DNA of 64,000 nucleotides from Paenibacillus sp. FSL H8-0537 (GTDB lineage: Bacteria > Bacillota > Bacilli > Paenibacillales > Paenibacillaceae): positions 3,710,001 through 3,774,000 of the forward strand of contig NZ_CP150290.1 of NCBI RefSeq assembly GCF_038051995.1. The letters are read 5' to 3'. The notes below the pieces were generated by a model that did not search any database, was not told the DNA's origin, and saw only the letters and a list, made by a program, of their open reading frames with translations. The position numbers were made by a program, and so were the translations under genes. The first letter of the stretch is position 1, and the number at the start of each line of letters is the position of its first letter. This document shows positions 9,268-17,758 of this stretch, in pieces.

Positions 9268-10128
9268 TTAATACCAATCGGTATAAAGATCAGTGCGACG
9301 GTCCCGCCACGTTGTAACGGAGCCTGCGGTGCGCACATCTTCAAGCAGCTTCAGATCAAGATCAGCCACAACAAGCATATCATCATTAATGATTCCTTCT
9401 GCCAAAATGCCGCCCGGCGGAAAGGGGATATCATTGGGCGACAAAATCGCCGCTTGCCCAAAGTTGGCCCGCATAAAATCAACCTTTCGCAGCGAGCCCA
9501 CTGTACCCGTCGTCACCACATAGACTTGATTTTCTATCGTGCGTGCATGAGCGCTATAACGAACGCGATAAAAGCCGTGGCGATCATCCGTGCAGGATGG
9601 ACAGAAAATGACGTCCGCCCCTTTCGCTCTTGCCATACGCACGATTTCTGGAAATTCAATATCATAACAAGTCAGCATGGCAATTGTGCCATACGGGGTT
9701 TGGAACACTTCCAGACCTTCGCCTGGTGACATCGCCCAATCGCTCACTTCCGTAGGGGTCAGATGGATTTTCGACTGACGGTCGATCTTTCCATCCGGAT
9801 GGAACAGATGCGCAACATTGCGAAGCTTGCCGCCTTCCACTTCTACAACATGGGTTCCTGCCACAATGTGCATATTGTATTCCGCCGCAAGCTTGGCAAA
9901 CAGTTCTTCATAGACGGCTGTAAAACTCGGGAGTTTGTCAAAGGATAATGGTTTGCCGCTGCTGTCACTGATCGACAACAGCTGCGTTGTAAAAAACTCA
10001 GGAAATAAAAGAAACTGTGTGCCGTATTCCGAGGCATTGCGCACATAATGCGCGACCTGCTCGGCGAATTGCTCAAAAGAGCTGATGTCGGCCAATTTGT
10101 ATTGAACGGCCGCTACTCTATATTTCAA
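9268..10128 (-). CDS. carbon-nitrogen hydrolase (nitrilase superfamily), YhcX C-terminal-half homologue
   Basis: The 286-residue protein has the nitrilase Glu-Lys-Cys triad: LFPEFF (Glu44), KIHLTPTE (Lys near 120) and LTCYDIEFPE (Cys near 153). It hydrolyses a C-N bond of an amide or nitrile; the substrate is unknown. The start is TTG 10128, with AGGAGGG six bases before it. It heads an operon with two GNATs and a phosphodiesterase. In B. subtilis YhcX the same two activities are fused in one chain in the opposite order, which supports a joint function. Confidence 0.85.
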   Translation of the reverse strand: MKYRVAAVQYKLADISSFEQFAEQVAHYVRNASEYGTQFLLFPEFFTTQLLSISDSSGKPLSFDKLPSFTAVYEELFAKLAAEYNMHIVAGTHVVEVEGGKLRNVAHLFHPDGKIDRQSKIHLTPTEVSDWAMSPGEGLEVFQTPYGTIAMLTCYDIEFPEIVRMARAKGADVIFCPSCTDDRHGFYRVRYSAHARTIENQVYVVTTGTVGSLRKVDFMRANFGQAAILSPNDIPFPPGGILAEGIINDDMLVVADLDLKLLEDVRTAGSVTTWRDRRTDLYTDWY

Positions 10129-10145
10129 AACCGACCCTCCTACCG

Positions 10146-11501
10146 TTACTTTCGTTGTTTAAATTGAAGTGTAATCGTCGTGCCAATATCCTGCTGACTG
10201 AATACATCTACCTTGCCATCATGCAAATCAACAATTCGTTTTGCAATGGATAGACCGAGTCCAGCTCCGCCAGTCGCACGGCTTCTAGCACCGTCGACCC
10301 GATAAAAACGTTCAAACAAATGCGGCAGATCACTCTCTGGAATGCCTACGCCTCTATCTTTGACTTCAATCTTGACGATTGTTTTCACTTGGCTAACCGA
10401 AACATCAATCGAATCCTTACTATACTTTATGGCATTATCGAGCAAAATGACGAACAGTTGTTTAATTTTTTCTTTATCGCCATACATTCTAATAATTTTC
10501 GAGCTTGTTTTAATCCGAATCGGACGGTGAAACGTTGTCTGCAGCATACCTGCCAGCTCATCGATAGCCTGAACGACATCGAACTGCTCCTGCTTCAGCC
10601 AATCCTCTTGCTCAGCTTCAGCAAGCGTTAACATAGACTTAGTCAAGTTCTGCATCCGTTTCGCTTCCCGGTCAATCGCTTCAATCGCTTCATCTCGCAC
10701 TGCGGCATCGTCGCGTCCCCAGCGCTTGAGCATATTGGCATAGCTGGAAATGACCGTTAGCGGCGTTTTGAGCTCATGAGATGCGTCTGCCACAAACTGC
10801 TTCTGCTTCTCAAACGTACGATCCAGCCGCTCAATCATTTGATTGAAAGCTCTAATCAACTGCTGCAGCTCCGCAGATTCCTCGTGACTAGTCGTCTCAA
10901 TAACCCGCAGCTTCCCGCTGCGGTCGATTTCCCGCATCGTCGTTACCATTTGCTGGATGGGCGCTGTCAGTCTGGACGTAAACCAATACGTACCGAATAT
11001 CGCAAACAAAATCGCCCCCGCACTCGTTACCGTGAGCGCGGCCACTAAAATCTGCAAATAATTATCCAGCTCGTTAAGAACTCTGTTAATTTCCAGCATG
11101 CCGACGATTTCGGTCCCATCATACAGAGGAACGCGCATGTACAAAATACGTTCGCCGCCCTTTGAAATCATCCCCGTGTCATGCTGGTTTTCAAAAGCTG
11201 CTGGCAGACCCAACAGCACAGGGTCCGAGCCTGTAATATTGACGACCTTGCTATCTGGCTGCACAATGCGAATCATTTCATTCACATTATAATATTCACT
11301 AAGCAAATCCGAATTGTTTAGCCCTTTGCCGCTTTGGATTTGCGGATTTTCCAGCATCAGATTGACTTTGTTCGCGATGACGCGCTCTTCGCTTTCTGTC
11401 GTAATTTTAATGACATAAAAATAAACGAAAATATTAAACAAAATCAAGATAAAGATAAGCCAGAATATCGTGAAAAGCGTAAATCGTTTACGCAGCGTCA
11501 T
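10146..11501 (-). CDS. HAMP-containing sensor histidine kinase
   Basis: The 451-residue membrane kinase has a first membrane helix near residues 10-32, an extracytoplasmic domain to about 150, a second helix, a HAMP linker, a HisKA domain with the phosphorylated His in ADASHELKTPLTV near 240, and an HATPase with DRGVGIPESD and the G-box GAGLGLSIAKRIVD. It phosphorylates the OmpR-type regulator encoded just upstream, whose stop overlaps this start (ATGA). The layout resembles ArlS-type kinases, but the signal is unknown. Confidence 0.9.
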   Translation of the reverse strand: MTLRKRFTLFTIFWLIFILILFNIFVYFYVIKITTESEERVIANKVNLMLENPQIQSGKGLNNSDLLSEYYNVNEMIRIVQPDSKVVNITGSDPVLLGLPAAFENQHDTGMISKGGERILYMRVPLYDGTEIVGMLEINRVLNELDNYLQILVAALTVTSAGAILFAIFGTYWFTSRLTAPIQQMVTTMREIDRSGKLRVIETTSHEESAELQQLIRAFNQMIERLDRTFEKQKQFVADASHELKTPLTVISSYANMLKRWGRDDAAVRDEAIEAIDREAKRMQNLTKSMLTLAEAEQEDWLKQEQFDVVQAIDELAGMLQTTFHRPIRIKTSSKIIRMYGDKEKIKQLFVILLDNAIKYSKDSIDVSVSQVKTIVKIEVKDRGVGIPESDLPHLFERFYRVDGARSRATGGAGLGLSIAKRIVDLHDGKVDVFSQQDIGTTITLQFKQRK

Positions 11502-12196
11502 GCGTCAGGCTCCTTGACCATATAGCCAACACCCCGAACGGTATGAATGAGCTTGTGACGGTAGCCTTTGTCCAGCTTTTGCCGTAAGTAACGGATGTAC
11601 ACATCGACCAGATTCGTCTCGCCGATAAAATCATACCCCCATACTTCGGAGAGGATATCCTCACGGGATTTCTCTTCATTTTTGTTTTCAACCAAATAAA
11701 CGAGCAATTCAAATTCTCGCGGCGTCAGCTCGATAATAATATCTTTGCGGAAAACTTTGCGCGTGCGCAGTTCAATCGTCAAATCGCCTACCTTAATCAT
11801 ATCCGAGCCTTCGGATTCACGCGGATTTTGCTGGAATATGCGCAAAATATTGCGAACGCGCGCCAGCAGCTCCTCCATAGCAAACGGCTTCGTAATATAA
11901 TCGTTAGCCCCATGCTCAAAGCCGCTAACTTTATCGGGAACCGTATCTCTCGCTGTAAGCAAAATAACGGGAACCGTATTGCCCGCCTGTCGCAGACGGC
12001 GCAGAACCTCAATACCATTAAGCTCCGGGAGCATGACATCCAGCAGCACGAGCTCCCACTCCCCTGACGATGCCATTTCATAGCCTGTCCGTCCGTCCAA
12101 AGCCGTGCCTACTGTATAACCTTCATGCTCAAGCTCAAGCTGTAAAATGCGGGAAATGCCTGCTTCATCTTCTACTACCAGGACACGTTCTTTCAT
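11498..12196 (-). CDS. OmpR/PhoB-family response regulator
   Basis: The 232-residue protein has a receiver domain with acidic pocket EDE near residue 9, phosphoacceptor Asp in LLDVMLPELNG near 54 and Lys in ITKPF near 104, followed by a C-terminal winged helix (LTPREFELLVYLVEN, DVYIRYLRQKLD, VRGVGYMV). Phosphorylated by the kinase gene that overlaps it by 4 bases, it would bind target promoters as a dimer. The upstream gap holds a stem-loop and a copy of the dispersed repeat. Confidence 0.92.
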   Translation of the reverse strand: MKERVLVVEDEAGISRILQLELEHEGYTVGTALDGRTGYEMASSGEWELVLLDVMLPELNGIEVLRRLRQAGNTVPVILLTARDTVPDKVSGFEHGANDYITKPFAMEELLARVRNILRIFQQNPRESEGSDMIKVGDLTIELRTRKVFRKDIIIELTPREFELLVYLVENKNEEKSREDILSEVWGYDFIGETNLVDVYIRYLRQKLDKGYRHKLIHTVRGVGYMVKEPDA

Positions 12197-12280
12197 CTTA
12201 AGCGTTCACCTACCTTAGCAAATAGTCCTGCATGGACCCGTTTTGTACTCATCATAAAGGAATCTTCGATTCAAATGCAA

Positions 12281-12316
12281 GCAAGCCGGACTACTGCCGC
12301 TTGCAGTCCGGCTTGC
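12281..12316. terminator. GC-rich stem-loop, possible terminator
   Basis: The perfect 12-bp inverted repeat GCAAGCCGGACT / AGTCCGGCTTGC is followed by TTGTTTTCC on the plus strand and a weaker T-rich stretch on the minus strand. It lies downstream of yfmM and upstream of the response regulator, so it may end yfmM transcription, but the U-tract is weak. Confidence 0.5.
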
Positions 12317-12341
12317 TTGTTTTCCTCAAGCGATATTACGA

Positions 12342-12445
12342 TCAAGGTGAAACGGCCGAAAACCGTCCTCTGGCGGCGCGGCACGTTTCAGTCCGAGAAA
12401 TATAGAGAAAGTATGGCAAAATCATATACTTTCCTATATTTCAAG
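12342..12445 (+). repeat. dispersed two-hairpin repeat, copy 3
   Basis: This is a full copy in plus orientation. It has TCAAGGTGAAACGGC, a GC-rich hairpin with GGCGGCGCGGC and CGTTTCAGTCCGAG, then GAAATATAGAGAAAG paired at a distance with CTTTCCTATATTTC. It starts just beyond the end of yfmM. Confidence 0.88.
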
Positions 12446-12456
12446 CTGCAGCCCGT

Positions 12457-14013
12457 TTAATTCTGGGTTTGCATGGACCAGCTTTCAACATCCCAAGTTT
12501 TCGTAACCCAATCCTCGTAAAAATCAGGTTCGTGGGACACGAGAACGACGGTGCCTTTGAATACGCTAAGCGCGCGCTTCAACTCGGCTTTTGCAATGAC
12601 ATCCAAATGGTTCGTCGGCTCATCGAACAAAATCCAGTTGCTTTCGCGTAGCATCAGCTTGCAAAGACGAACCTTCGCCTGCTCGCCGCCGCTCAATTGG
12701 TTGAGCGCCCGCGTAATATGCTCATTTTTCAAGCCGCAACGGGCAAGAGCTCCACGAACTTCACTTTGCGTCATATTCGAAAATTCATTCCATACATCAT
12801 CCAGCGGCGTCATCGTTGGTGCCTTTGCTTCCTGCTCGAAATAGGCCGGGTGCAAATAATCGCCGCGATAAACTTTACCGTCAAGCGCTGGAACGACGCC
12901 GAGAATCGTTTTAAGCAGCGTTGATTTGCCAACACCGTTGCAGCCTACGATCGCAATTTTGTCACCGCGCTCGATCAGCATGTTCATCTTAGGCAGCAGC
13001 GGCTTATTGTAGCCGATGGACAACCCCTCCGCTTCGAATACCGTTTTACCGCTCGTACGGGCATCCTTAAAACCAAAGGTCGGCTTAGCCGCTTCCTCCG
13101 GCTTGTCGATGCGATCGATCCGATCAAGCTGCTTCTCACGGCTCTTCGCCCGTCCAGAAGTCGAAGCACGCGCTTTATTGCGCGAAATAAAATCTTCCTG
13201 CTTCTTGATAAAATCCTTCTGCTTCTCATAAGCGTCAATATGCTGGGCTTTGTTCATATCTGCCATCTCAAGGAACTTCTCATAGTTGGCGGAATAACGG
13301 GTCAGCTTGGAAAACTCCAAATGATAAATAATATCAACCACTTGGTTCATAAAGCCCGTATCATGGGAAATCAGTACGAACGCATAAGGATACGACTTCA
13401 AATAGTTCGTGAGCCAATTAATATGCTCTTCATCCAAATAGTTCGTAGGCTCATCGAGCAATAAGACCGTCGGCTTCTCCAGAAGCAGCTTGGCAAGCAA
13501 CACCTTCGTCCGCTGTCCACCGCTCAAAGCCGTTACGTCGCGTTCAAGCCCAATCGCATTCAGCCCTAGACCATTGGCCATCTCGTCAACCTTGACATCG
13601 ATTAAATAGAAATCGCCAATTTCCAGCTCTTCCTGAATTTCACCCATCCGCTCCAGCAGCTGCTCCAGCGTATCCGGATCGGCATCGCCCATTTGCAGTG
13701 CGATATCATTCAATTCCTGCTCGAGCAGCAGCATCGGTGCAAAAGCATCCTTCAGCACATCCCGAATCGACTTGCCCGGCGTTAATTTCGTATGCTGATC
13801 CAGATAGCCGTAGCGGACGCGTGGTGTCCATTCTACTTTGCCTTCATCCTTAAGCAGCTTTCCGGTCAAAATGTTCATCATTGTCGATTTTCCCGTTCCA
13901 TTGGCGCCTACAAGACCAACATGCTCGCCAGCCAACAGGCGGAACGATACGTTTTTGAACAAAACGCGGTCGCCAAACGTATGGGATAATTGCTCTACTG
14001 TTAATAAACTCAT
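12457..14013 (-). CDS. yfmM: ABC-F ribosome-associated ATPase YfmM
   Basis: The 518-residue soluble protein has two ABC domains and no membrane segment. Walker A motifs are GANGTGKSTM near residue 35 and GCNGVGKSTLL near 355; signatures are LSGGQRTK and LSGGEQAK; Walker B motifs are LLLDEPTNYLD and ILFDEPTNHLD. The inter-domain linker is highly charged (KKQEDFISRNKAR). Start MSLLTVEQLSHTFGDR, overall length and end closely match my memory of B. subtilis YfmM. ABC-F proteins act in the ribosomal E-site, and some give antibiotic resistance. GGAG lies 10 bases before the ATG, and a short leader frame precedes it. Confidence 0.9.
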   Translation of the reverse strand: MSLLTVEQLSHTFGDRVLFKNVSFRLLAGEHVGLVGANGTGKSTMMNILTGKLLKDEGKVEWTPRVRYGYLDQHTKLTPGKSIRDVLKDAFAPMLLLEQELNDIALQMGDADPDTLEQLLERMGEIQEELEIGDFYLIDVKVDEMANGLGLNAIGLERDVTALSGGQRTKVLLAKLLLEKPTVLLLDEPTNYLDEEHINWLTNYLKSYPYAFVLISHDTGFMNQVVDIIYHLEFSKLTRYSANYEKFLEMADMNKAQHIDAYEKQKDFIKKQEDFISRNKARASTSGRAKSREKQLDRIDRIDKPEEAAKPTFGFKDARTSGKTVFEAEGLSIGYNKPLLPKMNMLIERGDKIAIVGCNGVGKSTLLKTILGVVPALDGKVYRGDYLHPAYFEQEAKAPTMTPLDDVWNEFSNMTQSEVRGALARCGLKNEHITRALNQLSGGEQAKVRLCKLMLRESNWILFDEPTNHLDVIAKAELKRALSVFKGTVVLVSHEPDFYEDWVTKTWDVESWSMQTQN

Positions 14014-14041
14014 TTCTTCTTAGCTCCATTCATGCACTTGT

Positions 14042-14116
14042 TTATGGCAAGGATTTGCTCCATTCCCAGGCTGGGAATAGGACAAACAAAGCCTCATCGT
14101 ATGAAAACGCCCGCAT
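14042..14116 (-). CDS. possible 24-codon leader peptide upstream of yfmM
   Basis: ATG 14116 is preceded by AAAGG at 7 bases and opens a frame of 24 codons (MRAFSYDEALFVLF then a Trp-rich end) that stops 28 bases before yfmM. Its 3' part contains the palindrome ATTCCCAGCCTGGGAAT. ABC-F resistance genes are often controlled by ribosome stalling on such leaders; here it is only an inference from arrangement. The rest of the 296-base gap holds an extended -10-like TGGTACAAT near 14195 and no other gene. Confidence 0.3.
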   Translation of the reverse strand: MRAFSYDEALFVLFPAWEWSKSLP

Positions 14117-14309
14117 CACTTTGCCTTTTCGGCGTTTGTGTCGGTGCGCAATACTTGTCGTTTTTAAGCTTACATATGTTTATGCCCGATCTATTGTACC
14201 ACAAGAGCTGCTTTGTTGTGTAAAATTTCAATGTGAGCTTTGTCTCTTCAGGTCGCTGCTGCTGTGAGGTGGACAAAGGGAGTTAAACCGACTGGCTCCA
14301 TCGGCAGCC

Positions 14310-15965
14310 TCATTTCCCTTTACCCTTTTTCACCATTTCGCCAATTAACTCAAGCAGCGGATTAAATGCCTGCTTAACAGGCTTGCCAAGCCGTTTGTCC
14401 TCCGTCACCCACTTGCCGCTCCAAAGCCCATTAAGCCATTCGGCTGCTGGCAGCATAGGCAGCACTGCTACTGGCCGATTTGGCAATAATTGCAGCCATT
14501 GCTCCCGCTCCACGAAGCGATTATCCTTATTGGCCAACCATACGAAACGCCCTTCCTGAGCATTCAGCTTCTGCTGAAGCGTTTGAAGGCGACGCAGCTG
14601 TGGCTGCTGCCATTTTGCCGGAAAAGGATCGGCGACAATACAAACCAGTTGACACCGTGACAGCCACTCGCCTGCTGCCTGCTCATTAAAGCTCGAGTAA
14701 TCGACAATTTTCACTCCGTAATGCTGCTGATTCAAAAAAAGCTCCCATTTTTCCAAGTCGTATGCTTCTGGCTCTATACGGGCAGGTTCTTGGGCAAGCC
14801 ATTGAATGGCGCCTTCCTGCCAAGTCCAATAATTATCGAATGCCAGCCTTCCGCTAGCATATTGAGAGGGCAGGAGTGCATGCCATTCCGACTGATTGCT
14901 TGGAAATTCAGCTGCGATGCAGCTTACTCCGCTTTGGCCAAGCAGCTTGGCTAGCGTAATAGCGGCAAAAGTTGCTCCCGCTCCGGGTGACAATGATAAT
15001 AGGGCAATCGTTACGCCATTTGCTTCCGCACTAACGTGACCTTGCCTATTGGGGCAGCCGAATGCCGGCCTGACATGATCGCCACCCGCAAGTTGAACGA
15101 TTGCCAGCAGTTCGCGCTCTACTTGCTCCATATTTGCGGTGCGTTCCTCGAGTCGATAGGCGAGCATCCTGCTAAGCACATTAGCCAACATGAGAGAGCT
15201 CTCTGCATTCATTCGACCCTTCCATTGAAAGTGAGGCTCTAGACGTGGAACAACGGGCAGGGGCTGATACAGCTCACCCCCGCTTGCCAAATAATAGAGC
15301 AGTGCTCCAAGCCCATATACATCCGTTCGGGGATCTCTTTGGCTGCTGCCTTGATACTGCTCAGGAGCTGCAAAGCCCGGTGTACCAAGCTTTTGCGTAT
15401 CTGGGCCTGCCATTGCTTTAACCTGCCTTGCAATGCCAAAATCAATTAAACGCAGATATCCGCCCTCTTCCTCCACCATGACATTGGACGGTTTTAAATC
15501 CCGATGAATGATTTGCGGCCTTTGACGGTGCAGGTAGTTAAGTGCCGAACACAACTGGAGGCCAAGCTGAACCACCTCAAGCAGCAGCATTTGGCACTGT
15601 CGTTTTTGAAATTGTACAGCAAGCGTTTCTCCATGAATGAAGTCCATCACAACCGCATGCACAGAATGTTTATGTATCAGAAAAGCATCCACGATATGAG
15701 GTAGGTTCGGATGATTTAGCCGCACCAGCATGCCCGCCTCCGCGGTAATTGAATGAGCTTCGTCCACTTCCTCCTCTACCGATAGAGGTGTAATTTTAAT
15801 TGCCCGCAGCTTGCCCTGAAGCTTTCGGTCTTCCACCGCATATACGATGCCCATTCCGCCCTTGCCCAGCACCCGGATAACGGCATAGCGATCTGCTATT
15901 ATTGAACCCGCCTCCCAAAGTGGGAGTTCATGCTCTCCTTCACGGATAACTTTGCTTCTTTCCAT
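14310..15965 (-). CDS. Ser/Thr protein kinase fused to a degenerate ParA/MinD-like domain
   Basis: The 551-residue protein begins with a Hanks-type kinase: glycine loop LGKGGMG near residue 34, catalytic HRDLKPSN near 153, DFGIAR near 172 and GTPGFAAPEQ in the activation segment. No transmembrane helix or PASTA repeat follows. Residues from about 320 form a second domain opening ALLSLSPGAGATFAAITLAKLLG, which looks like a deviant Walker P-loop ATPase of the ParA/MinD superfamily but lacks the P-loop lysine. The role is unknown; cytosolic signalling is inferred. Start ATG 15965 follows AGGGAAGGG by 8 bases; the GTG at 15974 is too close to it. Confidence 0.82.
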   Translation of the reverse strand: MERSKVIREGEHELPLWEAGSIIADRYAVIRVLGKGGMGIVYAVEDRKLQGKLRAIKITPLSVEEEVDEAHSITAEAGMLVRLNHPNLPHIVDAFLIHKHSVHAVVMDFIHGETLAVQFQKRQCQMLLLEVVQLGLQLCSALNYLHRQRPQIIHRDLKPSNVMVEEEGGYLRLIDFGIARQVKAMAGPDTQKLGTPGFAAPEQYQGSSQRDPRTDVYGLGALLYYLASGGELYQPLPVVPRLEPHFQWKGRMNAESSLMLANVLSRMLAYRLEERTANMEQVERELLAIVQLAGGDHVRPAFGCPNRQGHVSAEANGVTIALLSLSPGAGATFAAITLAKLLGQSGVSCIAAEFPSNQSEWHALLPSQYASGRLAFDNYWTWQEGAIQWLAQEPARIEPEAYDLEKWELFLNQQHYGVKIVDYSSFNEQAAGEWLSRCQLVCIVADPFPAKWQQPQLRRLQTLQQKLNAQEGRFVWLANKDNRFVEREQWLQLLPNRPVAVLPMLPAAEWLNGLWSGKWVTEDKRLGKPVKQAFNPLLELIGEMVKKGKGK

Positions 15966-15990
15966 GTTGGTCACCCTTCCCTAGAAATGC

Positions 15991-16039
15991 AAAAAATCCC
16001 GGCTGGACAGACGAATCTCGTTCGTCTCCCAGCCGGGAT
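15991..16039 (-). terminator. intrinsic terminator after the solute-binding lipoprotein gene
   Basis: The stem ATCCCGGCTGG...ACGA / TCGT...CCAGCCGGGAT (15996-16039) is followed on the minus strand by six Ts. It ends the transcript of the gene at 16150-17667 and separates it from the kinase. Confidence 0.85.
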
Positions 16040-16149
16040 GCTTTCCCGCTCATGGTTTTAAATAACATTAAGCTTTATTTTAACGCTGATTATATCATGC
16101 AGACATCAAAAAAAGAATACCAATTTGAGTATTATTCACTATGCGAATG

Positions 16150-17667
16150 TTACGATCTGCCCGCATATCCCGCGTTAAACTCCTGAATAATCTGGTCGCC
16201 GCCAAGCTTCTTCCACCGCTCTATTTCCTTATCGAACCCTTGCTCATCAAGCAAACCAAGTATAAAAGAGTTGGTCGCATTTTGAATAATGATATTCAGC
16301 TCGCCTCCACGTTCATTGGCGGTTGGAGAATCAAGCGAGGCGGCAGGGTTGACGACGAGGAAGCTGCGATTATCCTCTGTCAAGCGGTCACTTTTTTCCC
16401 TAAGCGGATCACCCTGCGGACGAATAGCAAGCGCTCTGAGCCCCATCAGCGAAATAAGCGGCCGTACCTCCTGCTCCCATCGCTCGCTTTCATTGGAGAG
16501 CAGCTCTACCATATCACCATTTTCCAGCTTATAGTGAATGCCTTCAACGCCATAATTCAGCATATATATGAGCTCAGGGTCAGCAAGCCGATTAAAAAAT
16601 TCAAGAATACGCAGCAGCTCAGCCTCGCTTTTCACCTGCGATTTTGGGAATACGAATATGCCATTATGCCCCGCCTGCGACCATACATGCGGCTTGCCGT
16701 CAGGCCCGTTGATCCGGTTCACCAAATCAATTTCGGCTTTTGGATTGCTTTGAATAAGCGTCTTATATAAATTGCGGCCATCATCCATGTTACCTATATA
16801 AACACCCGCGCGCCCCTTCGTAAATTCCTCCCATTGCTGCTGCTTGCTCGTCACCGCAAACTGCTCATTCATCAATTTCCCTTCATACAGCTCCCGCATA
16901 AACTTCATCGTATCTTTATAAGCGCTGAACATAAATGCAGGCTGCAGCTCTCCACCCATCCAGCCCCAATCATTAGGCGTGCCAAAATAAGAGGCCAGCG
17001 TTTGGAAAGCTCCAAACTTCAAATCGTTGCGATCCGTTAGGCCGTAAGTATCATTTAAACCATTGCCATCAGGATCATTTTTCGTGAACGCCTCCATTAC
17101 TTTATAAAGGCTTTCCAGATCTGACGGAGCTTCCAGCTTCAACTGGTCGAGCCAATCCTTGCGGTAGATGATGCCCTGGCGGGATAAGTCACGTTCCCGA
17201 TATATGCCATATATTTTGTTATCAATTGATGTATTTTGCAAAATCGTTTTGTCCATTGCGTTCAAATTCGAAAATTGCGATAAATAAGGACCAATTTCCC
17301 AAAAAGCACCGGCACGCACCGCGCTCAAAAAAGCAGAATTGCGAATATCCTGAATCGTGACGATTTTGGTAAGCGCATCCGAAGCAAGCGCGATGTTCAG
17401 CTTATCCTCCTTCATTGCATCAGCGACCCAAATAATGGACAGCTTCGTGTTGGTCGCTTCCTCAATATGCCCCAGCACAACATCGGATGGCGGGCTTTCC
17501 GTGTATTGAACGGCTGTCCACGTTAAAGCAAGCGGCGCTTCCTTGCTATGAGCGGCCACACTCTCATCGAGCTGTTGGCAGGAAACCATCACTACAGCTG
17601 CTCCGCATGCTAAGGCCGTTAAAACCAATTTCGCACAGCGATGAATCTGTCTCTTCACAAAATTCAT
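16150..17667 (-). CDS. extracellular solute-binding lipoprotein, YtcQ/LipO-like paralogue
   Basis: The 505-residue protein has a positively charged N-terminus (KRQIHR), a hydrophobic stretch and a lipobox-like VMVSC near residue 30, so it is exported and lipid-anchored. Its body, for example GIYRERDLSRQGIIYRKDW and YGLTDRNDLKFGAFQTLASYFG, parallels the lipoprotein at 23242-24798 almost block by block; the two are paralogues of the CUT1 family that binds large oligosaccharides. No permease gene is attached, so it may feed the importer encoded at 21.3-23.2 kb. ATG 17667 or the TTG two codons upstream could start it. It is divergent from the AraC regulator. Confidence 0.85.
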   Translation of the reverse strand: MNFVKRQIHRCAKLVLTALACGAAVVMVSCQQLDESVAAHSKEAPLALTWTAVQYTESPPSDVVLGHIEEATNTKLSIIWVADAMKEDKLNIALASDALTKIVTIQDIRNSAFLSAVRAGAFWEIGPYLSQFSNLNAMDKTILQNTSIDNKIYGIYRERDLSRQGIIYRKDWLDQLKLEAPSDLESLYKVMEAFTKNDPDGNGLNDTYGLTDRNDLKFGAFQTLASYFGTPNDWGWMGGELQPAFMFSAYKDTMKFMRELYEGKLMNEQFAVTSKQQQWEEFTKGRAGVYIGNMDDGRNLYKTLIQSNPKAEIDLVNRINGPDGKPHVWSQAGHNGIFVFPKSQVKSEAELLRILEFFNRLADPELIYMLNYGVEGIHYKLENGDMVELLSNESERWEQEVRPLISLMGLRALAIRPQGDPLREKSDRLTEDNRSFLVVNPAASLDSPTANERGGELNIIIQNATNSFILGLLDEQGFDKEIERWKKLGGDQIIQEFNAGYAGRS

Positions 17668-17758
17668 AGGCAACTTGACCCACTTTCTGGTATAATACCC
17701 TAGTAATTAAAGTTGCGAAGCAGTGCAGCGTATGGCTCGCAATAGTTTTGGAGGAGAT

